The notes below the pieces were generated by a model. The model ran no database searches and was not told the DNA's origin. It saw only the letters and a list, made by a program, of their open reading frames with translations. 64,000 bases of DNA from Pseudorasbora parva (taxonomy: Eukaryota; Chordata; Actinopteri; Cypriniformes; Gobionidae). The position numbers were made by a program, and so were the translations under genes. Every line of letters begins with the position of its first letter. Position 1 is the stretch's first letter. This document shows positions 10,066 to 21,229 of this stretch, piece by piece. The stretch covers positions 37,737,547-37,801,546 of the forward strand of contig NC_090182.1 in the NCBI RefSeq assembly GCF_024679245.1, given 5' to 3'.

Positions 10066-12800
10066 CTAGTTCATTTTGTTGTGTGCGCTGGTGAGAAAGA
10101 ACAGAAGGGGGTGGGGGTGTACCGGGACTGGCGGAATTATGCGGGACTGAAAAACAGGTTTAAATTTGGAGACATGAAAGGCGGGATGAATCCTCCCGTA
10201 CGCTGGAGGTAGTTTGAGGCGGACTGTCACCGGGCTAATGATCTTAGTGACAGGAAACGGGCCAATGAATTTAGGAGCGAGCTTATTACTTACCGAGCCC
10301 AAAGAAATGTTCTCAGTAGAAAGCCACACTTTTTGACCTGTCCAAAATGGTCAAAACGACCGTCTTGCCCTGGGAGGGCCCGAGGCGGTAACGGAATCTA
10401 GAGCGATATGGGACCAGGGTCTCGAAGGAACATACAGCGATTGGAGTAACCTATCTGGGGAGCGATTGGAAGTCTTACCCATTTGGCAAACTGAACAAGC
10501 CAATACAAATTCCTGGATGTCACAAGCCATACCAGGCCACCAAAACCGTTGCTTTACCAAAAACTTGGTTCTATTAACTCCCGGATGGCAAGGTACATTG
10601 GAGCTATGACCCCATCGAATTACGTCGGACCGAGCTCCCTCAGGCACAAATAAACGATTCGGTGGGCCACTGGGTGGAGGTGTTACCCCTTCTAAGGCCG
10701 ATTTGACCTCCCATGTGAGTGCCGAGATGATAAGTCTCTCCGAAAAAATGCACTCAGGAGTGGACGGGCATTTCGAGCGGTCCAAGAATCGAGATAAAGC
10801 ATCGGGATTGATGTTTTTAGAACCCGGGCGGTACGATAGAGTAAATTCAAAACGTCCGAAACAGAGAGCCCACCGAGCCTGTCTTGAGTTGAGTCTTTTG
10901 GCAGATCTGATATATTCCAGATTTTTATGGTCAGTCCAAACGATAAAAGGAACCCCCGCTCCCTCTAACCAATAACGCCATTCCTTCAATGCAAGCTTAA
11001 CTGCCAACAGTTCCCTGTTACCAATGTCGTAATTACATTCGGCTGGCGATTAAAGGTGGGACAAAAACGCGCAAGGATGCATCTTGTCGTCCAAGGGAGA
11101 ATGCTGGGAAAGAACCGCTCCTACCCCCACCTCTGAAGCGTCCACCTCCACCACAAACTGACGTGATAGATCAGGAGCGATGAGAATGGAAGCCGAAACA
11201 AAGCGGCTCTTGAGGTTGGTAAATGCAGTTCCGGCTGCACCAGACCACCTGAACGTCAGTTTAGGGGAGGTCAACGCTGTCAGAGGCGCGGCTAGTTGGC
11301 TGAAATTATGAATAAAACGTCGATAAAAATTGCCGAACCCCAGAAACCTCTACAGGGCCTTGCAGGAATCTGGAGTTGGCCAATCTATCACAGCCTTAAC
11401 CTTGTCGGGATCCATGCGCATTCCCTTGGACAAGACGATGTGTCCTAGGAACGGAACAGACTGTGCATGGAAAGCGCATTTCTCCACTTTGACAAAAAGC
11501 CTTTTTGCTAGCAACCTCTGGAGCACTAGTCGAACGTGCTGGACATGTTTCTGGAGAGACAAAAAAAATATCGAAATGTCATCCAGGTAGACATAAATGA
11601 ACTAATCGACCATGTCTCCCAGCCAGTCGTTGACTAGTGCTTGGAAGACTGCTGGGGAGCTGAACAGCCCGAAAAGCATGACCAAATATTCAAAGTGCCC
11701 CCTGGGGGTATTAAAAGCAGTCTTCCATTCACCCCCTCTCTTATGCGGACCAAATGATAAGCATTACGTAAATCCAGTTTTGTGAATATTAATGCTCCCT
11801 GCAACCTCTCAAAGGCTGAAGACATCAACGGTAAAGGATAGGTATTCTTAACCATGACGAAGGGACCCATCCTTTTTACCCACAAAAAAGAACCCCGCCC
11901 CCGCCGGAGAAGAAGAGGGGCAGATGAACTTGGCTAGCGAATCAGAAATGTATTTCTCCATGGCCTCCCTTTCTGAAATAGAAAGTGAGTATAGCTTGCC
12001 CTTAGGCGGAGACGTACCTGGCATGAGATCTATTGCACAGTCATAGGGACGATGAAGAGGAAGAGAAGCAGCCTTGGACTTACTAAACACTTCCTTGAGG
12101 TTGAGGTACTCCTTGGGCACGTTAGACAAATTCACCGCCTCCTCCTGTAACACAGTATGTAAGTGGTCATGTAAAAGGTGAGAGTCTCTGTGTAGTTGCC
12201 AGTGATGGTGAGTGTGACAGGGTCCGTGGTGTGTGTGATGGTGGGGAGTGTCTGTCCGTTGAGTGCGTGTACAGCAATAGGAGTGCTGAGGGGGTGCGTG
12301 GGAATCTGGAGCTGGGTGGTCAGTGAACGGTCCATAAAATTCCCCTCACGAAAGTCCACGAAAACCTGGCAGCTGTGTGACTGGTCTGTCCATTGCACTC
12401 TTCCCGGCAAGATCTTTTAATGGACAACTATTGAGGTAATGCCCCGCCGAACCACAGTGCATACATCGTCCCTCAGCTCTTCGGCGCTCTCTCTCTTGCC
12501 GGGAAAGCAGAGCTCGACTCACCTGCATGGGCTCAGTGTCGCTGGATGGGCTGACCGTGTCTCTCACCGGGAACTCAACGGGCTCAGGAGGTTCTCTGAC
12601 AAGGGTAAACCAGTTTCGCATCTCGCATCTAGCGGCAAATGTATAGAACTGAATCATATATTCCAACACCGAATGCCTGCCTTGGCGTAAGTCTGAGAGT
12701 TTACGGGCCGCCTTGCGACCCGTTGCTGCACGGTCAAAGACCCGTCTGCGTTTAACGGGTGGTTCAGCCTCGCACCTGTGGTCTTTCTTCTCGAGCAATG
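10066..12800 (-). pseudogene. Ty3/gypsy gag-pol remnant A
   Basis: Read from 12798 downward, a gag C-terminus ends in a complete CCHC zinc knuckle (CMHCGSAGHYLNSC, about 12468-12427). A protease region follows in which the usual Asp-Ser-Gly box reads VDFREGN (about 12340). Reverse transcriptase comes next in several frames, with its YLDD box at 11589-11578 and an in-frame TAG just upstream (11604-11602). RNase H follows (about 11274-10900, [17 protein letters not shown]), then the integrase H2C2 finger ([10 protein letters not shown] to CSVCQMGK, about 10620-10480). Only the start of the integrase core remains. The sequence then jumps near 10345 to the segment after the core, [21 protein letters not shown]. 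No LTRs were found at either side, so it is truncated. It cannot be active. Confidence 0.88.
12427..12468 (-). other. Gag CCHC zinc knuckle of gypsy A
   Basis: The minus-strand translation gives C-x2-C-x4-H-x4-C (CMHCGSAGHYLNSC), the nucleocapsid RNA-binding finger of Ty3/gypsy elements. All four ligands are present although the element as a whole is dead. Confidence 0.85.
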
Positions 12801-13320
12801 AAAGCCAAATATGTTGTAAACGGATCTAATCTTGCGTTTGCAGAGGCAGTGTGTAGATCACGATTCAATATGAATAAATATTAAAACAGTATTGCCTGGT
12901 GATTATTCTGAGGAATTAAATGGGATTTATCTGCATTGTGGCTTAGGTTGGCCACTGATTTATTTGCAGTGGCCACCCTAAGCCGTTGCGGCCCTGTTGA
13001 GTTAGATGAAGCCTCCTCTTCCGGAGAGTGATCTAGGTCACTCGAGAGGATGGTTCCCCTAGTAGAGTATCTCTGTGCATGGTTATGCCTCCCGAACATA
13101 TCTACTTGGGCCCTAGCTGTGTACCGTGGGCAAAGGGTACAGACTGCAGTTCAGTGTTCCACTACCGAGGTTCATTGGTATGGTCTGGAGTGTGGTGTGC
13201 CCAGCTCCCACCCCCGGGGCGGGTCGCCTCCTCCGAGGAATTTTCTGATAGTCGATGTCGAATTTATTCGCATACCAAAAAAAGTATTCAAATCCACCCC
13301 CAACTAAGCTCTGCCGGGTA
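12801..13320. other. Unrecognised G+C-richer sequence
   Basis: Lies between gypsy A and the Tc1-like copy. It is less A+T-rich than its surroundings (for example CCCACCCCCGGGGCGGGTCG near 13207) and has two overlapping short plus-strand frames without a recognisable domain. It may be part of another repeat; I do not recognise it. Confidence 0.35.
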
Positions 13321-13322
13321 GT

Positions 13323-13885
13323 GATTTCAATATTTTATTCAAAATAGATGACATATTTTAAATGTTTAAACTGAGAAAATGTATCATTTTAAGGGAGAAA
13401 TAAGTTGATGCAGTATGTGGTCTAGCATTGTCATGTTAGAAAATGCAAGGTCTTCCCTGAAAGAGATGTTGTCTGGATGGGAGCATATGTTGTTCTAGAA
13501 CTTGTATATACCTTTCAGCATTGATGGTGCCTTTCTAGATGTGCAAGTTGCCCATGCCACACGCACCCATGCAACCCCATACCAACAGAGACAACTTGGG
13601 TTGTCCTTGCTCTCTTTAATCCGGATGACATGACATCCCAGTTTTGCAAAAAGTACTTCAAATTTGAATTTGTCTGACCACAGAACAGTTTTCCACTTTG
13701 CCACAGTCCATTTTTAAATATTTGGCATGTTATTTCAAAATGTTTCACTTACAACATTTGATATGTTTTATTTATATTATATTATACTGTGAATAAAATG
13801 TATGTTTATGAGATTTGCAAATGACTGCATTCCTTTTCTATTTAAAATTTGTACAGTGTCCCAACTTTTTTGGAATCGGGTTTGA
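13323..13885 (-). mobile_element. Tc1-like transposon, internally deleted copy
   Basis: The right terminus reads GTGTCCCAACTTTTTTGGAATCGG at 13856-13879; its inverse appears diverged at the left end of the split copy at 25163. The left end is missing. An internal deletion joins GGAGAAATAAGTTGAT to GCAGTATGTGGTCTAGCATT near 13412, removing sequence that the split copy keeps at about 25340-25650. The transposase (minus strand, 13748-13430) shows KWKTVLWSD and CHVIR blocks of the IS630/Tc1/mariner family. The acidic residue after the first catalytic Asp is changed (SDK), and the frame is broken before the next block. Confidence 0.8.
13495..13748 (-). pseudogene. Tc1-like transposase fragment
   Basis: Two overlapping minus-strand frames together cover the middle of a Tc1-type DDE transposase: MAKWKTVLWSD around 13700 and GCHVIR around 13635. 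The family cuts and pastes DNA using three acidic residues; only the first Asp (in LWSD) can be placed here. Frameshifts and the deletion upstream make it a pseudogene. It shares most of its text with the fragment at 27274-27703, so both come from the same family. Confidence 0.75.
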
Positions 13886-14184
13886 CAACATTTCATGGTG
13901 GGACCAATGTATGTTTGCAATTTTGTTGAAATGTTTTCCTGTTCCCATTGTTTCACTATTTGTCTATTCTCTCATTGTTTTACCCTTTTCTACACTTATA
14001 CTATCTTGAATGATGACTGAAACTTTCTATGGCATGTCAATTGCCTTCTTAAGTTTGTTTCTTGTTGTATTCTTCAGCTGAATCAGTTGCTTTGCATTAA
14101 AGCGTCTGCTAAATTAATACATTTACATGTCTATGAATTTCATGTTGGCCCAATACTGGGGTATAGAACCCATGGGAAAATCCA
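13886..14184. other. Non-coding interval
   Basis: No feature recognised apart from ordinary A+T-rich sequence and a CATTAAAGCGTCTGCTAAAT-like repeat tail near 14094. Confidence 0.4.
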
Positions 14185-14188
14185 TTAA

Positions 14189-15363
14189 AGGGGGGGTGAA
14201 ACACTCAGTTTCAGTCAATCTCATGTCAATCTTGAGTACCTATAGAGTAGTATTGCATCCTTCATATCCCCGAAAAGTCTTTAGTTTTATTATATGTATA
14301 AAAGAAATATGGGCTGTACCGAGTCTTTCCGGAAAAAAACGAGCGCCTGGAGGCGTATCGTGAGGGCGGAGCTAAAGAATGACGAGAGCGCAAAGTGGTG
14401 ACGTCCTCAAGCGAGGAGAAACCCATCGCTATCGATCTCAGCTAATACAAATAATGATGCAGAATCATTAGGAGGCTGAAATAAATTGAACAGGAAAAAA
14501 ACGGCTACAGCAGGACGTCCGTCTCTGTGGTATGTACTGTATTTAGTGGCCTGTCAACATTTGTGTGTGTTTACTCGCAGTGTATGAGGACATGATTCGG
14601 TTTATGGACTATTGTATGCAACTAAACCTAGCAGTAGCAAGCAAAACGCTTTTGCACGTCAGACTAGTATAACGTTATACAAACAATGGAGTCCGTTAGC
14701 GCATTTGAATGACGAAGCACGCGATCGTGTCATTTACTGATGTTTACTCACTCGACGAGCCAACAGCACAGACATTTGAAGCAGTTTTACTCACCGGCTG
14801 CTTCCAAAGCAGGACCGAACCTTTATCGCTGGGTCCGCTCCGTCAAAAACACACTTCTTTGGTATGATTTGGTGAAGTCCTTACAGCAGTGAACGGTGGA
14901 GATCCGCTTTTGCGACTGAAGCGTTGTGAAGCTTCCCGTCCTTTCTGCGTTCAAATCGGTTCAAATGCAGCGCTGCCTTCCCGGAATGCTGTGCTGAAGC
15001 GGTGAAGTCGCTTTATGTCACCCATAGGAATAAAGTGGAGCGCGGCGCCTGGATCGACTGGATCTGCACCTAAGTGTTTACGGACGTGCATTTCCTCTCT
15101 CGCTCTAGTCACGCGCGCGCGCACCCTACCGGGAGAAGAGCCCGTACGGCCCATACAAGGACCTTCCGGTCTATTAACGTCAAGATGAGCCATACTCGAA
15201 AAAAACTCGTGAGAAACCGGAAGGAGTATTTTTAACACAGAAATACTCCATCAAACGTCCAACATTAGTTTTTGAAACTTTGTCTATGTTTAGGATGGGA
15301 ATCCAAGTCTTTAACAGTGTAAAAAGCTCAGTATGCATGAAATAGCATTCCCCCCCCCCCCCA
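14189..15363. mobile_element. TTAA-flanked non-autonomous DNA element, copy 1
   Basis: It begins after TTAA (14185-14188) with AGGGGGGGTGAAACACTCAG. Its far end contains CTGTTAAAGACTTGG in reverse sense and GCTCAGTATGCATGAAATAG, then a poly-C run that replaces the end seen in copy 2. The whole element is the reverse complement of 19857-20876, with shared words TTCCGGAAAAAAACGAGCGC, ATTTGAATGACGAAGCAC and TTTATCGCTGGGTCCGCTCC in diverged form. TTAA targets are typical of piggyBac-type transposons and some others. There is no transposase, and the right target site has been lost. Confidence 0.7.
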
Positions 15364-15411
15364 TACTTCAAGCCCATATGACACCTACATTGGCCCCACC
15401 ATAAAATGTTA

Positions 15412-15414
<3 letters not shown>

Positions 15415-15492
<78 letters not shown>

Positions 15493-15493
15493 G
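15415..15493. repeat. (GA)n microsatellite
   Basis: About 35 uninterrupted GA units with one GACAGA interruption near the end. Confidence 0.97.
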
Positions 15494-15642
15494 AAACAAT
15501 TTACTACTTTTAGACTACTTATGCAGTTATAAATTGCCATACCTAGCCAGCTCTATACATCTTCATATTATATAATCTTCAAATACTGAGGAGATATGTT
15601 TTGTTAAGAAACTGGTTTAAACTTTATTTCTAAGATCTGATG

Positions 15643-15645
<3 letters not shown>

Positions 15646-15723
<78 letters not shown>

Positions 15724-15750
15724 TTTATTTTTTTTTTTTTTTTTTTTTTT
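15646..15750. repeat. (TA)n microsatellite followed by a T run
   Basis: Pure TA repeats to about 15720, then a T-rich run to about 15750. Confidence 0.97.
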
Positions 15751-16339
15751 TACAAGACCCGTGTGTCACTTTAAAGTGAGTAATGCTCTACTTCTAAACT
15801 CAAGTGTCATTTCAACACAGATTATTAATTAAACAAACCAGTTAGGGCTGTGCACTGCACTTACCATGTTGCAGAGAAGTCATGCAATATTCATGAACCA
15901 CATGTAAATCTGACACTAGACTCCTGCCAAGGGAAAGAAAATCTAAGTACAATCAAACAGGATTTTGGCAACCATGACACACACACAGCATTGATCTGAA
16001 CGAAGAGGACAGCAACTGATTGGGGACCATAAGAACAAGTTGAGACCATTACAGGTATGGTGAGGGAGATGTGCGTGACCTATCTGCTCTTTTAATTATG
16101 CTGAACTCAAATTTCAGACTTTTCAGTTTAGTTTAATGTTCAGTGTTGCATGCATCATTGCCTATGCAACTTAACATACTGTTAAGCCAAGCAGAAACGA
16201 CACGTTCAAAGAAACGTTCGTTTGAGGTAAGGCTGAGTAACTAACGAGACCGTAACAAAGTGAAAAGGAATTGTTTTGGTGGAAAGTGAGGTGGAAAAAA
16301 TCTGTTTGCAATTCAAAGTAGACGTTTTAATGAAATCCT

Positions 16340-16960
16340 TACAGCAGTGAGTTTCAGTTAGCACTTAGCATGGCTATTTCAGTACATCACTTTTCTGGAG
16401 GGATAGAAACAGTGAGTCACTCTTCAGTTGGAAGTTGCTTCTTGGTGTTCCAAGTAATTGAATCCCTTAAAACTTGAGGAGGAAAGCTTTGATCTTTTCA
16501 ATAACAAGGGCACCCATATTCCTGATGAATAAGGCACTTCCAGGTGAATATGTAAAGTGAGAAGCAGCTGGGAATTGCCACAGAATGACTCAATTGATAG
16601 TTAAATGATTCATCTTGCATTAAATATGATTTGGGACCTCCTGAATCATGATCGCCATGAATATGGCTTCAGAGAGAGACCTAGTTTGGAACTTCATTCC
16701 GTTAGAATTAATGTCCAATCATAACCACAGTGCGACTCAAAGCCAAAAAAGGCATCCAGTCCCTCTCTGGATTAAATGGGAGATATATGTCATCCATATC
16801 TAATTTTGTCTGTTTTATATCAGGCTCTACAAATTCTAAACTAGACAAGCTTTACCACATGCACTAGCAAACGTCATAGGAAAGGCAAATCACCAGTGAG
16901 ATCTCCTGAATATCCCAATGCAAAGGCCTGAACGGCTATGAGACTTAAAGGTGAAAAAAA
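16340..16960. other. Apparently single-copy, possibly conserved non-coding block 1
   Basis: Balanced composition and no similarity to any repeat elsewhere in the window, bounded by A+T-rich repeats. It contains homeodomain-like and TAATT words (for example AAGTAATTGAATCCC and GTTAGAATTAATGTCC) but no coding frame. Conservation is only a suspicion: single-copy islands inside fish repeat deserts are often regulatory. Confidence 0.3.
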
Positions 16961-17924
16961 AACTTTTTTTTTTTTACTCTCCTGATTCAGGTTTTTCTTC
17001 AAAGAAAAAAGGTCTCTCGAATCTGATGTCTCTTTTATATATTCAGAAGATATCTCAATGTTGTTATCTCTATTTTGGAGATTTTGAATGCAGATAATCT
17101 ATCAAATTCAGCTAAGATTTGCCAAAGCCTGTAAATTCAATTCAAGTACATTTTTAAGTCTACTTTATCAGTGTTTTTATTTGGAAAACTTTTACTTCAC
17201 TAGATTCCAAAGCATAATATATAATGTCATGCTTTTTACTGCACTACATTTCATGAATACAAGTTGTTGTTTCCTTGCCTTTAATACTTAATTACATTGA
17301 AAATGTAGTACCTTTTTACTGGTAAAACTTACTGAAGTAAAACTTTAAATTACTTTTTCTTGAGTAAAAGTATACAGTACTAGATTATTAATGTAATTAA
17401 GTATTAAATAATATTCTATATGAAATGTATTACAATAAAAAGTACAGTAAAACGTTTTTCAAAGAAGAACAACGATAAAGTGCTTGAAAACAAAATTACT
17501 TGGAAAATAAAATTACTTCAATACTGTCCACCTCTGTATAGTGTATACTCTTACACCATGTCAATATTGTTGTTAGTTGCAACAGCTAATCAAGTTCTTA
17601 GGCATATTAGAAACTTCAAAGCAGGAGTTTTGAGGGAAGTTTAATCTAAACTTTGCATGGCAGTAGCTCTCCTGGAGCAGGTTTGGACCTTGGTTAGTGG
17701 AGGAGATTGAATATTTAGTAAATATTTGTCAAAAAGCCCTTCAGACCTCTATTTCATCTTTCTTTTTAGCTTGCTGTAGATCAGATTCTATTTTCCATGG
17801 TGACAATCCTGTACAAAAAGCAGTTTTTCCTTTGCATTTTTTTTTATACAGACTAAAGATGACAATGTTGTCAATTTATCCCATTTCACACATATTAGCG
17901 AAAACTATTAAAATTGCTTAATTA
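16961..17924. other. A+T-rich non-coding interval
   Basis: Short frames of 60-75 codons on the plus strand have no recognisable domain and are A+T-driven. A fragment resembling AGTAAAAGTATACAGTACT repeat tails lies near 17340-17400. Confidence 0.4.
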
Positions 17925-18047
17925 TGGTACCAGTAGATGGCGATGTCACTTTGTAAAGAAGCAATATACACCTATATACTGAACATGTAATACGCATGCA
18001 CGTGCCGTCAGTGTTTTGACAAATTAATGTATTTGTAGTTTTACACG
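17925..18047. repeat. Dispersed repeat, copy 1
   Basis: Shares AGTAGATGGCGATGTCACTT, TTGTAAAGAAGCAATAT and CACGTAATATGCATGC-like words with 19285-19350 and 19660-19740. The second copy is interrupted by a SINE-like insert. Family not recognised. Confidence 0.6.
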
Positions 18048-18743
18048 TGTCACGGTTCATGAATCCGCTGTCTCTCTCTCGTGTTGTGTCTGTGGGTGTG
18101 GTCACTGATCCTCGCTGATCACACTCATACTCATTGATGGTAAAATGTGACCATACACTGTAACCATTTTTCAATTAAATAAGTGTTCTATGTTTTAGTT
18201 AAATAATATTTTTTGAACATTTTGAAGAGATCTTTTGGTACCAAATATTATTTGTGCAATAATTATTGTCAATTAATGACCACTTAAAATGTATTTCTTC
18301 TAATATTTGTATTATTTATATTTTAATTTGTGTAGTAATTAAGGTTAAAATTGAGAATTCCAATTCAAAGAGGTAAATTAGAGTTATTTTGTTGCTAATA
18401 AATAATAATGTTAATTTGTAATGCCATAACCCAGTAGGTGCCTTATGGCTCTAATCTAGTTGCTCAAAAACAGTCTTGCATTTTAATAAATATTTAGATA
18501 TGATCAAACACTAGTTTTCTTTAAAAGTGAAATTTTAAAACGTTAATAACTTATGAATCATATTAGGACTTAGCATCCTAATAATTTTAATGAATAATGA
18601 TACTTATATAAGCATAAAAAACTGAATATTAATGAATGCAAGCACATTTAATTTGACCCAAGAAACTTTTAAAATAGTGCTAAGTCAAACAAATGTTTCC
18701 TTATTGCTACTAAATTAAGTTCAAAATAGACCCCCCCCCCCCC

Positions 18744-18780
<37 letters not shown>

Positions 18781-18960
18781 CGTCATGTAAAAAAAATAAA
18801 ATACAAATCTCACTCCAACCTGAACATAAAAGTTGGCAACCCTGACCAAGGTCCCTGCGTCACCCACCACCAAGCTTGTGACCTGTCTGACCCGCCTGTG
18901 CTGTTTTTTGTGCTTAATAAAGCATCTTTGCACTTGCATCCTGAGTCTGTCTTTGTTACA
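18048..18960 (+). repeat. Possible solo LTR interrupted by A+T-rich sequence
   Basis: It starts TGTCACGGTTCATGAATCCG, very like the LTR start of gypsy B in this window (TGTCACAG/TGTCACGG then TTCATGAATTC). It ends with AATAAAGCATCTTTGCACTT and GTCTGTCTTTGTTACA, an AATAAA signal followed by a TTACA terminus as in other fish gypsy LTRs. The flanks ACACG (18043-18047) and ACACA (18961-18965) match at four of five bases. The middle is A+T-rich and holds a poly-C and (CA)n run at 18730-18778, so something else may have inserted. Two unrelated LTR fragments would be the alternative. Confidence 0.4.
18730..18778. repeat. Poly-C plus (CA)n microsatellite
   Basis: About 16 consecutive C followed by about 15 CA units. 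Confidence 0.95.
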
Positions 18961-19047
18961 ACACAGAGACAATAATGGCATCGTTTACAAAAATGTGCAC
19001 TTTGAAAACCATAGCCCGATGTCATGAAAGAGCGTCTCTATAGCAGT

Positions 19048-19140
19048 AATGCACTGCAATGTATACGCAAAAATAAATGTTTGCGTGCATATGATACACA
19101 GTAATATATTACATATTTCTTTTGGCGTGTAATATGTACA
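19048..19140. repeat. Diverged fragment of the 6268 palindromic MITE
   Basis: GCAATGTATACGCAAAAAT, TTTGCGTGCATATGATAC and TTTTGGCGTGTAATATGTAC follow the order of the MITE arm at 6298-6390 with substitutions. Confidence 0.55.
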
Positions 19141-19284
19141 TACCCACACTATCCTATCGAAAAGATTTACGATAAATACAATTTGTACTATAGATACCCA
19201 CTTTTGTAAGATCGTGTTGGTTGTCAGAGACTACTACTGACATCTCCATTCACATCGGTCCACAAAACCGAAACCATAATGAAA

Positions 19285-19740
19285 TGCTTTATTATGGTGC
19301 CAGGCCAGTAGATGGCGATATCACTTTGTAAAGAAACAATATGCTCCTATAGTCAAATCAAGTCAAATGTATTTATATAGCGCTTTTTACAATGCCGTTG
19401 TTTTTGTTTTATTTGTTTGTTTGTTTGTTTGTTTTTTTTTCAAAGCAGTTTCATTGTGTTAACAGGAAAATAATGCAACATAATTTGATTTGGCTGTACA
19501 GCCAGTCTTGAGAAAATGGTAATGTCATCAGCTCATTTCAATTATCATAAATTGACAATGTGGGCAGATCAGTAATTTAGTTGATATAGTTGATTTAGTT
19601 TAATAATTGAATTTGTTTACTAATTTTATCCAAATAGATTTGGATATTTAATTGAAATTTTACCTATAGATTTAACACGTAATATGCATGCCATCACTGT
19701 TTTCCCGAATTCACAGATTATAGTTTACACGTAGATGATA
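19285..19740. repeat. Dispersed repeat, copy 2, split by a SINE-like insert
   Basis: 19290-19350 and 19660-19740 together follow the repeat at 17925-18047 (CAGTAGATGGCGATATCACTT, then CACGTAATATGCATGCC and ATAGTTTACACG). The intervening 19353-19660 is absent from copy 1, which identifies it as an insertion. Confidence 0.6.
19353..19660 (+). mobile_element. SINE/L2-tail insertion
   Basis: Starts with AGTCAAATCAAGTCAAATGT, then ATTTATATAGCGCTTTTTAC and CAAAGCAGTTTCATTG, words typical of abundant fish SINE/L2-derived repeats. Its limits are set by the interrupted host repeat. Confidence 0.55.
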
Positions 19741-19856
19741 ATGGTATAGTTAAAAAAAATGTGATAAATTTAAAATAAAAAAATCCATAGCACAAATTAT
19801 TTTTATTGTACAGTTTATGCTCAAAAATATTATTTTGCATTCATATGATACATTAA

Positions 19857-20876
19857 AGGGGGTGAAATGCTGTTTCATGCATACTGAGCTTTTTACACTG
19901 TTAAAGACTTGGATTCCCATCCTAAACATAGACAAAGTTTCAAAAACTAATGTTGGACATTTGATGGAGTATTTCTGTGTCAAAAATACTCCTTCCGGTT
20001 TCTCACAAGTTTTGGAGAGTTTTTTTCGAGTATGGGTCGGCTTGCCGTTAATAGAGTCGAAGGTCCTTGTATGAGCCGTACGGGCTCTTCTCCCGGTAGA
20101 GCGAGAGAGGAAATGCACGCCCATACACTCCCGCTGCGCTCCACTTTATTCCTATCTGTGACATCAAGCGACTTCAACGCTTCAGCACAGCAAGTCACTG
20201 CTGTCAGGACTTCACCAAATCATACCAAAGAAGTGTGTTTTTGACGGCGCGGTCCCAGCTATAAAGGTTCGGTCCTGCTTTGGAAGCAGCCGGTGAGTAA
20301 AACTGCTTCAAATGTCTGTGCTGTTGGCTATCGTCGCGTGAGTAAACATCAGTAAACGACACGATCGTGTGCTTCGTCATTCAAATGCGCTAACGGACTC
20401 CATTGTTTGTAGAACGCTACATTAGTCTGACATGCAAAGCCGTTTTGCTTGCTACTGCTAAGGTTTAGTCGCATACAATAGTCCATAAACCGAATCATGT
20501 CCGCATAAACTGCGAATTAACACACACAAATGTTGACAGGCCACTAAATACAGCACATACCACAGAGACGGACGTCCTGCTATTGCTGTTTCTCCTGTTC
20601 AATTTATTTAATTGATTCTGGATCATATATCTATTAGCTGAGGGCTTCTCCACGCTTGAGGACGTTGCCGCTTTGCGCGATGGTCATTCTTTAGCTCCGC
20701 CCACACGATATGCCTCCAGGCGCTCGTTTTTTCCGGAAAGACTCGGTACAGCCCATATTTCTTTTATAAATATAATAAAACTAAAGACTTTTCGGAGGTA
20801 TGAAGGATGCAATACTACTCTATAGGTACTCAAGATTGACATGAGATTGACTGAAACTGAGTGTTTCACCAACCCT
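19857..20876. mobile_element. TTAA-flanked non-autonomous DNA element, copy 2
   Basis: Both ends abut TTAA (19853-19856 and 20877-20880). The left end is AGGGGGTGAAATGC and the right end is GTTTCACCAACCCT, giving short imperfect inverted termini. It is 1020 bp long and carries no transposase. It lies in the opposite orientation to copy 1 at 14189, about 4.5 kb away. The short frames inside (including an 85-codon one) occur because the element is G+C-richer, not because it codes. Confidence 0.75.
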
Positions 20877-21229
20877 TTAAATAATACCAAAGCATATTTA
20901 AGTAGTTCAAAAGAGTTGAAGACATGGGAAATGGTATGTTTATGTTGCTAGGCAGAATATCATACAGGGTATATACATCTCAATCCTTAAGTTAAATTTA
21001 CTACTTTTTAATTATTTTTTACTACCTTCAGAATATTTTTTAAAACCATCACAACACTGAATTGCAACGATGCAATCAGCGACCTTTCTATTATTTACAC
21101 AGATTTTGACATATATAACATACAAAAAAGAATAGATTTAGAGACTGATGTTGACAGCATATTGCACATTTATTTCACTTAGTAAATACAAATAAAACAA
21201 ACTACATAACATGTGCAATGGAGAGAATG

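Noticed and set aside
12439..12690. Plus-strand Ser-rich frame
   Set aside because: Antisense to the gag zinc-knuckle region of gypsy A.
19750..20124. 124-codon minus-strand frame
   Set aside because: Crosses the boundary of the TTAA element and its flank; openness follows composition.
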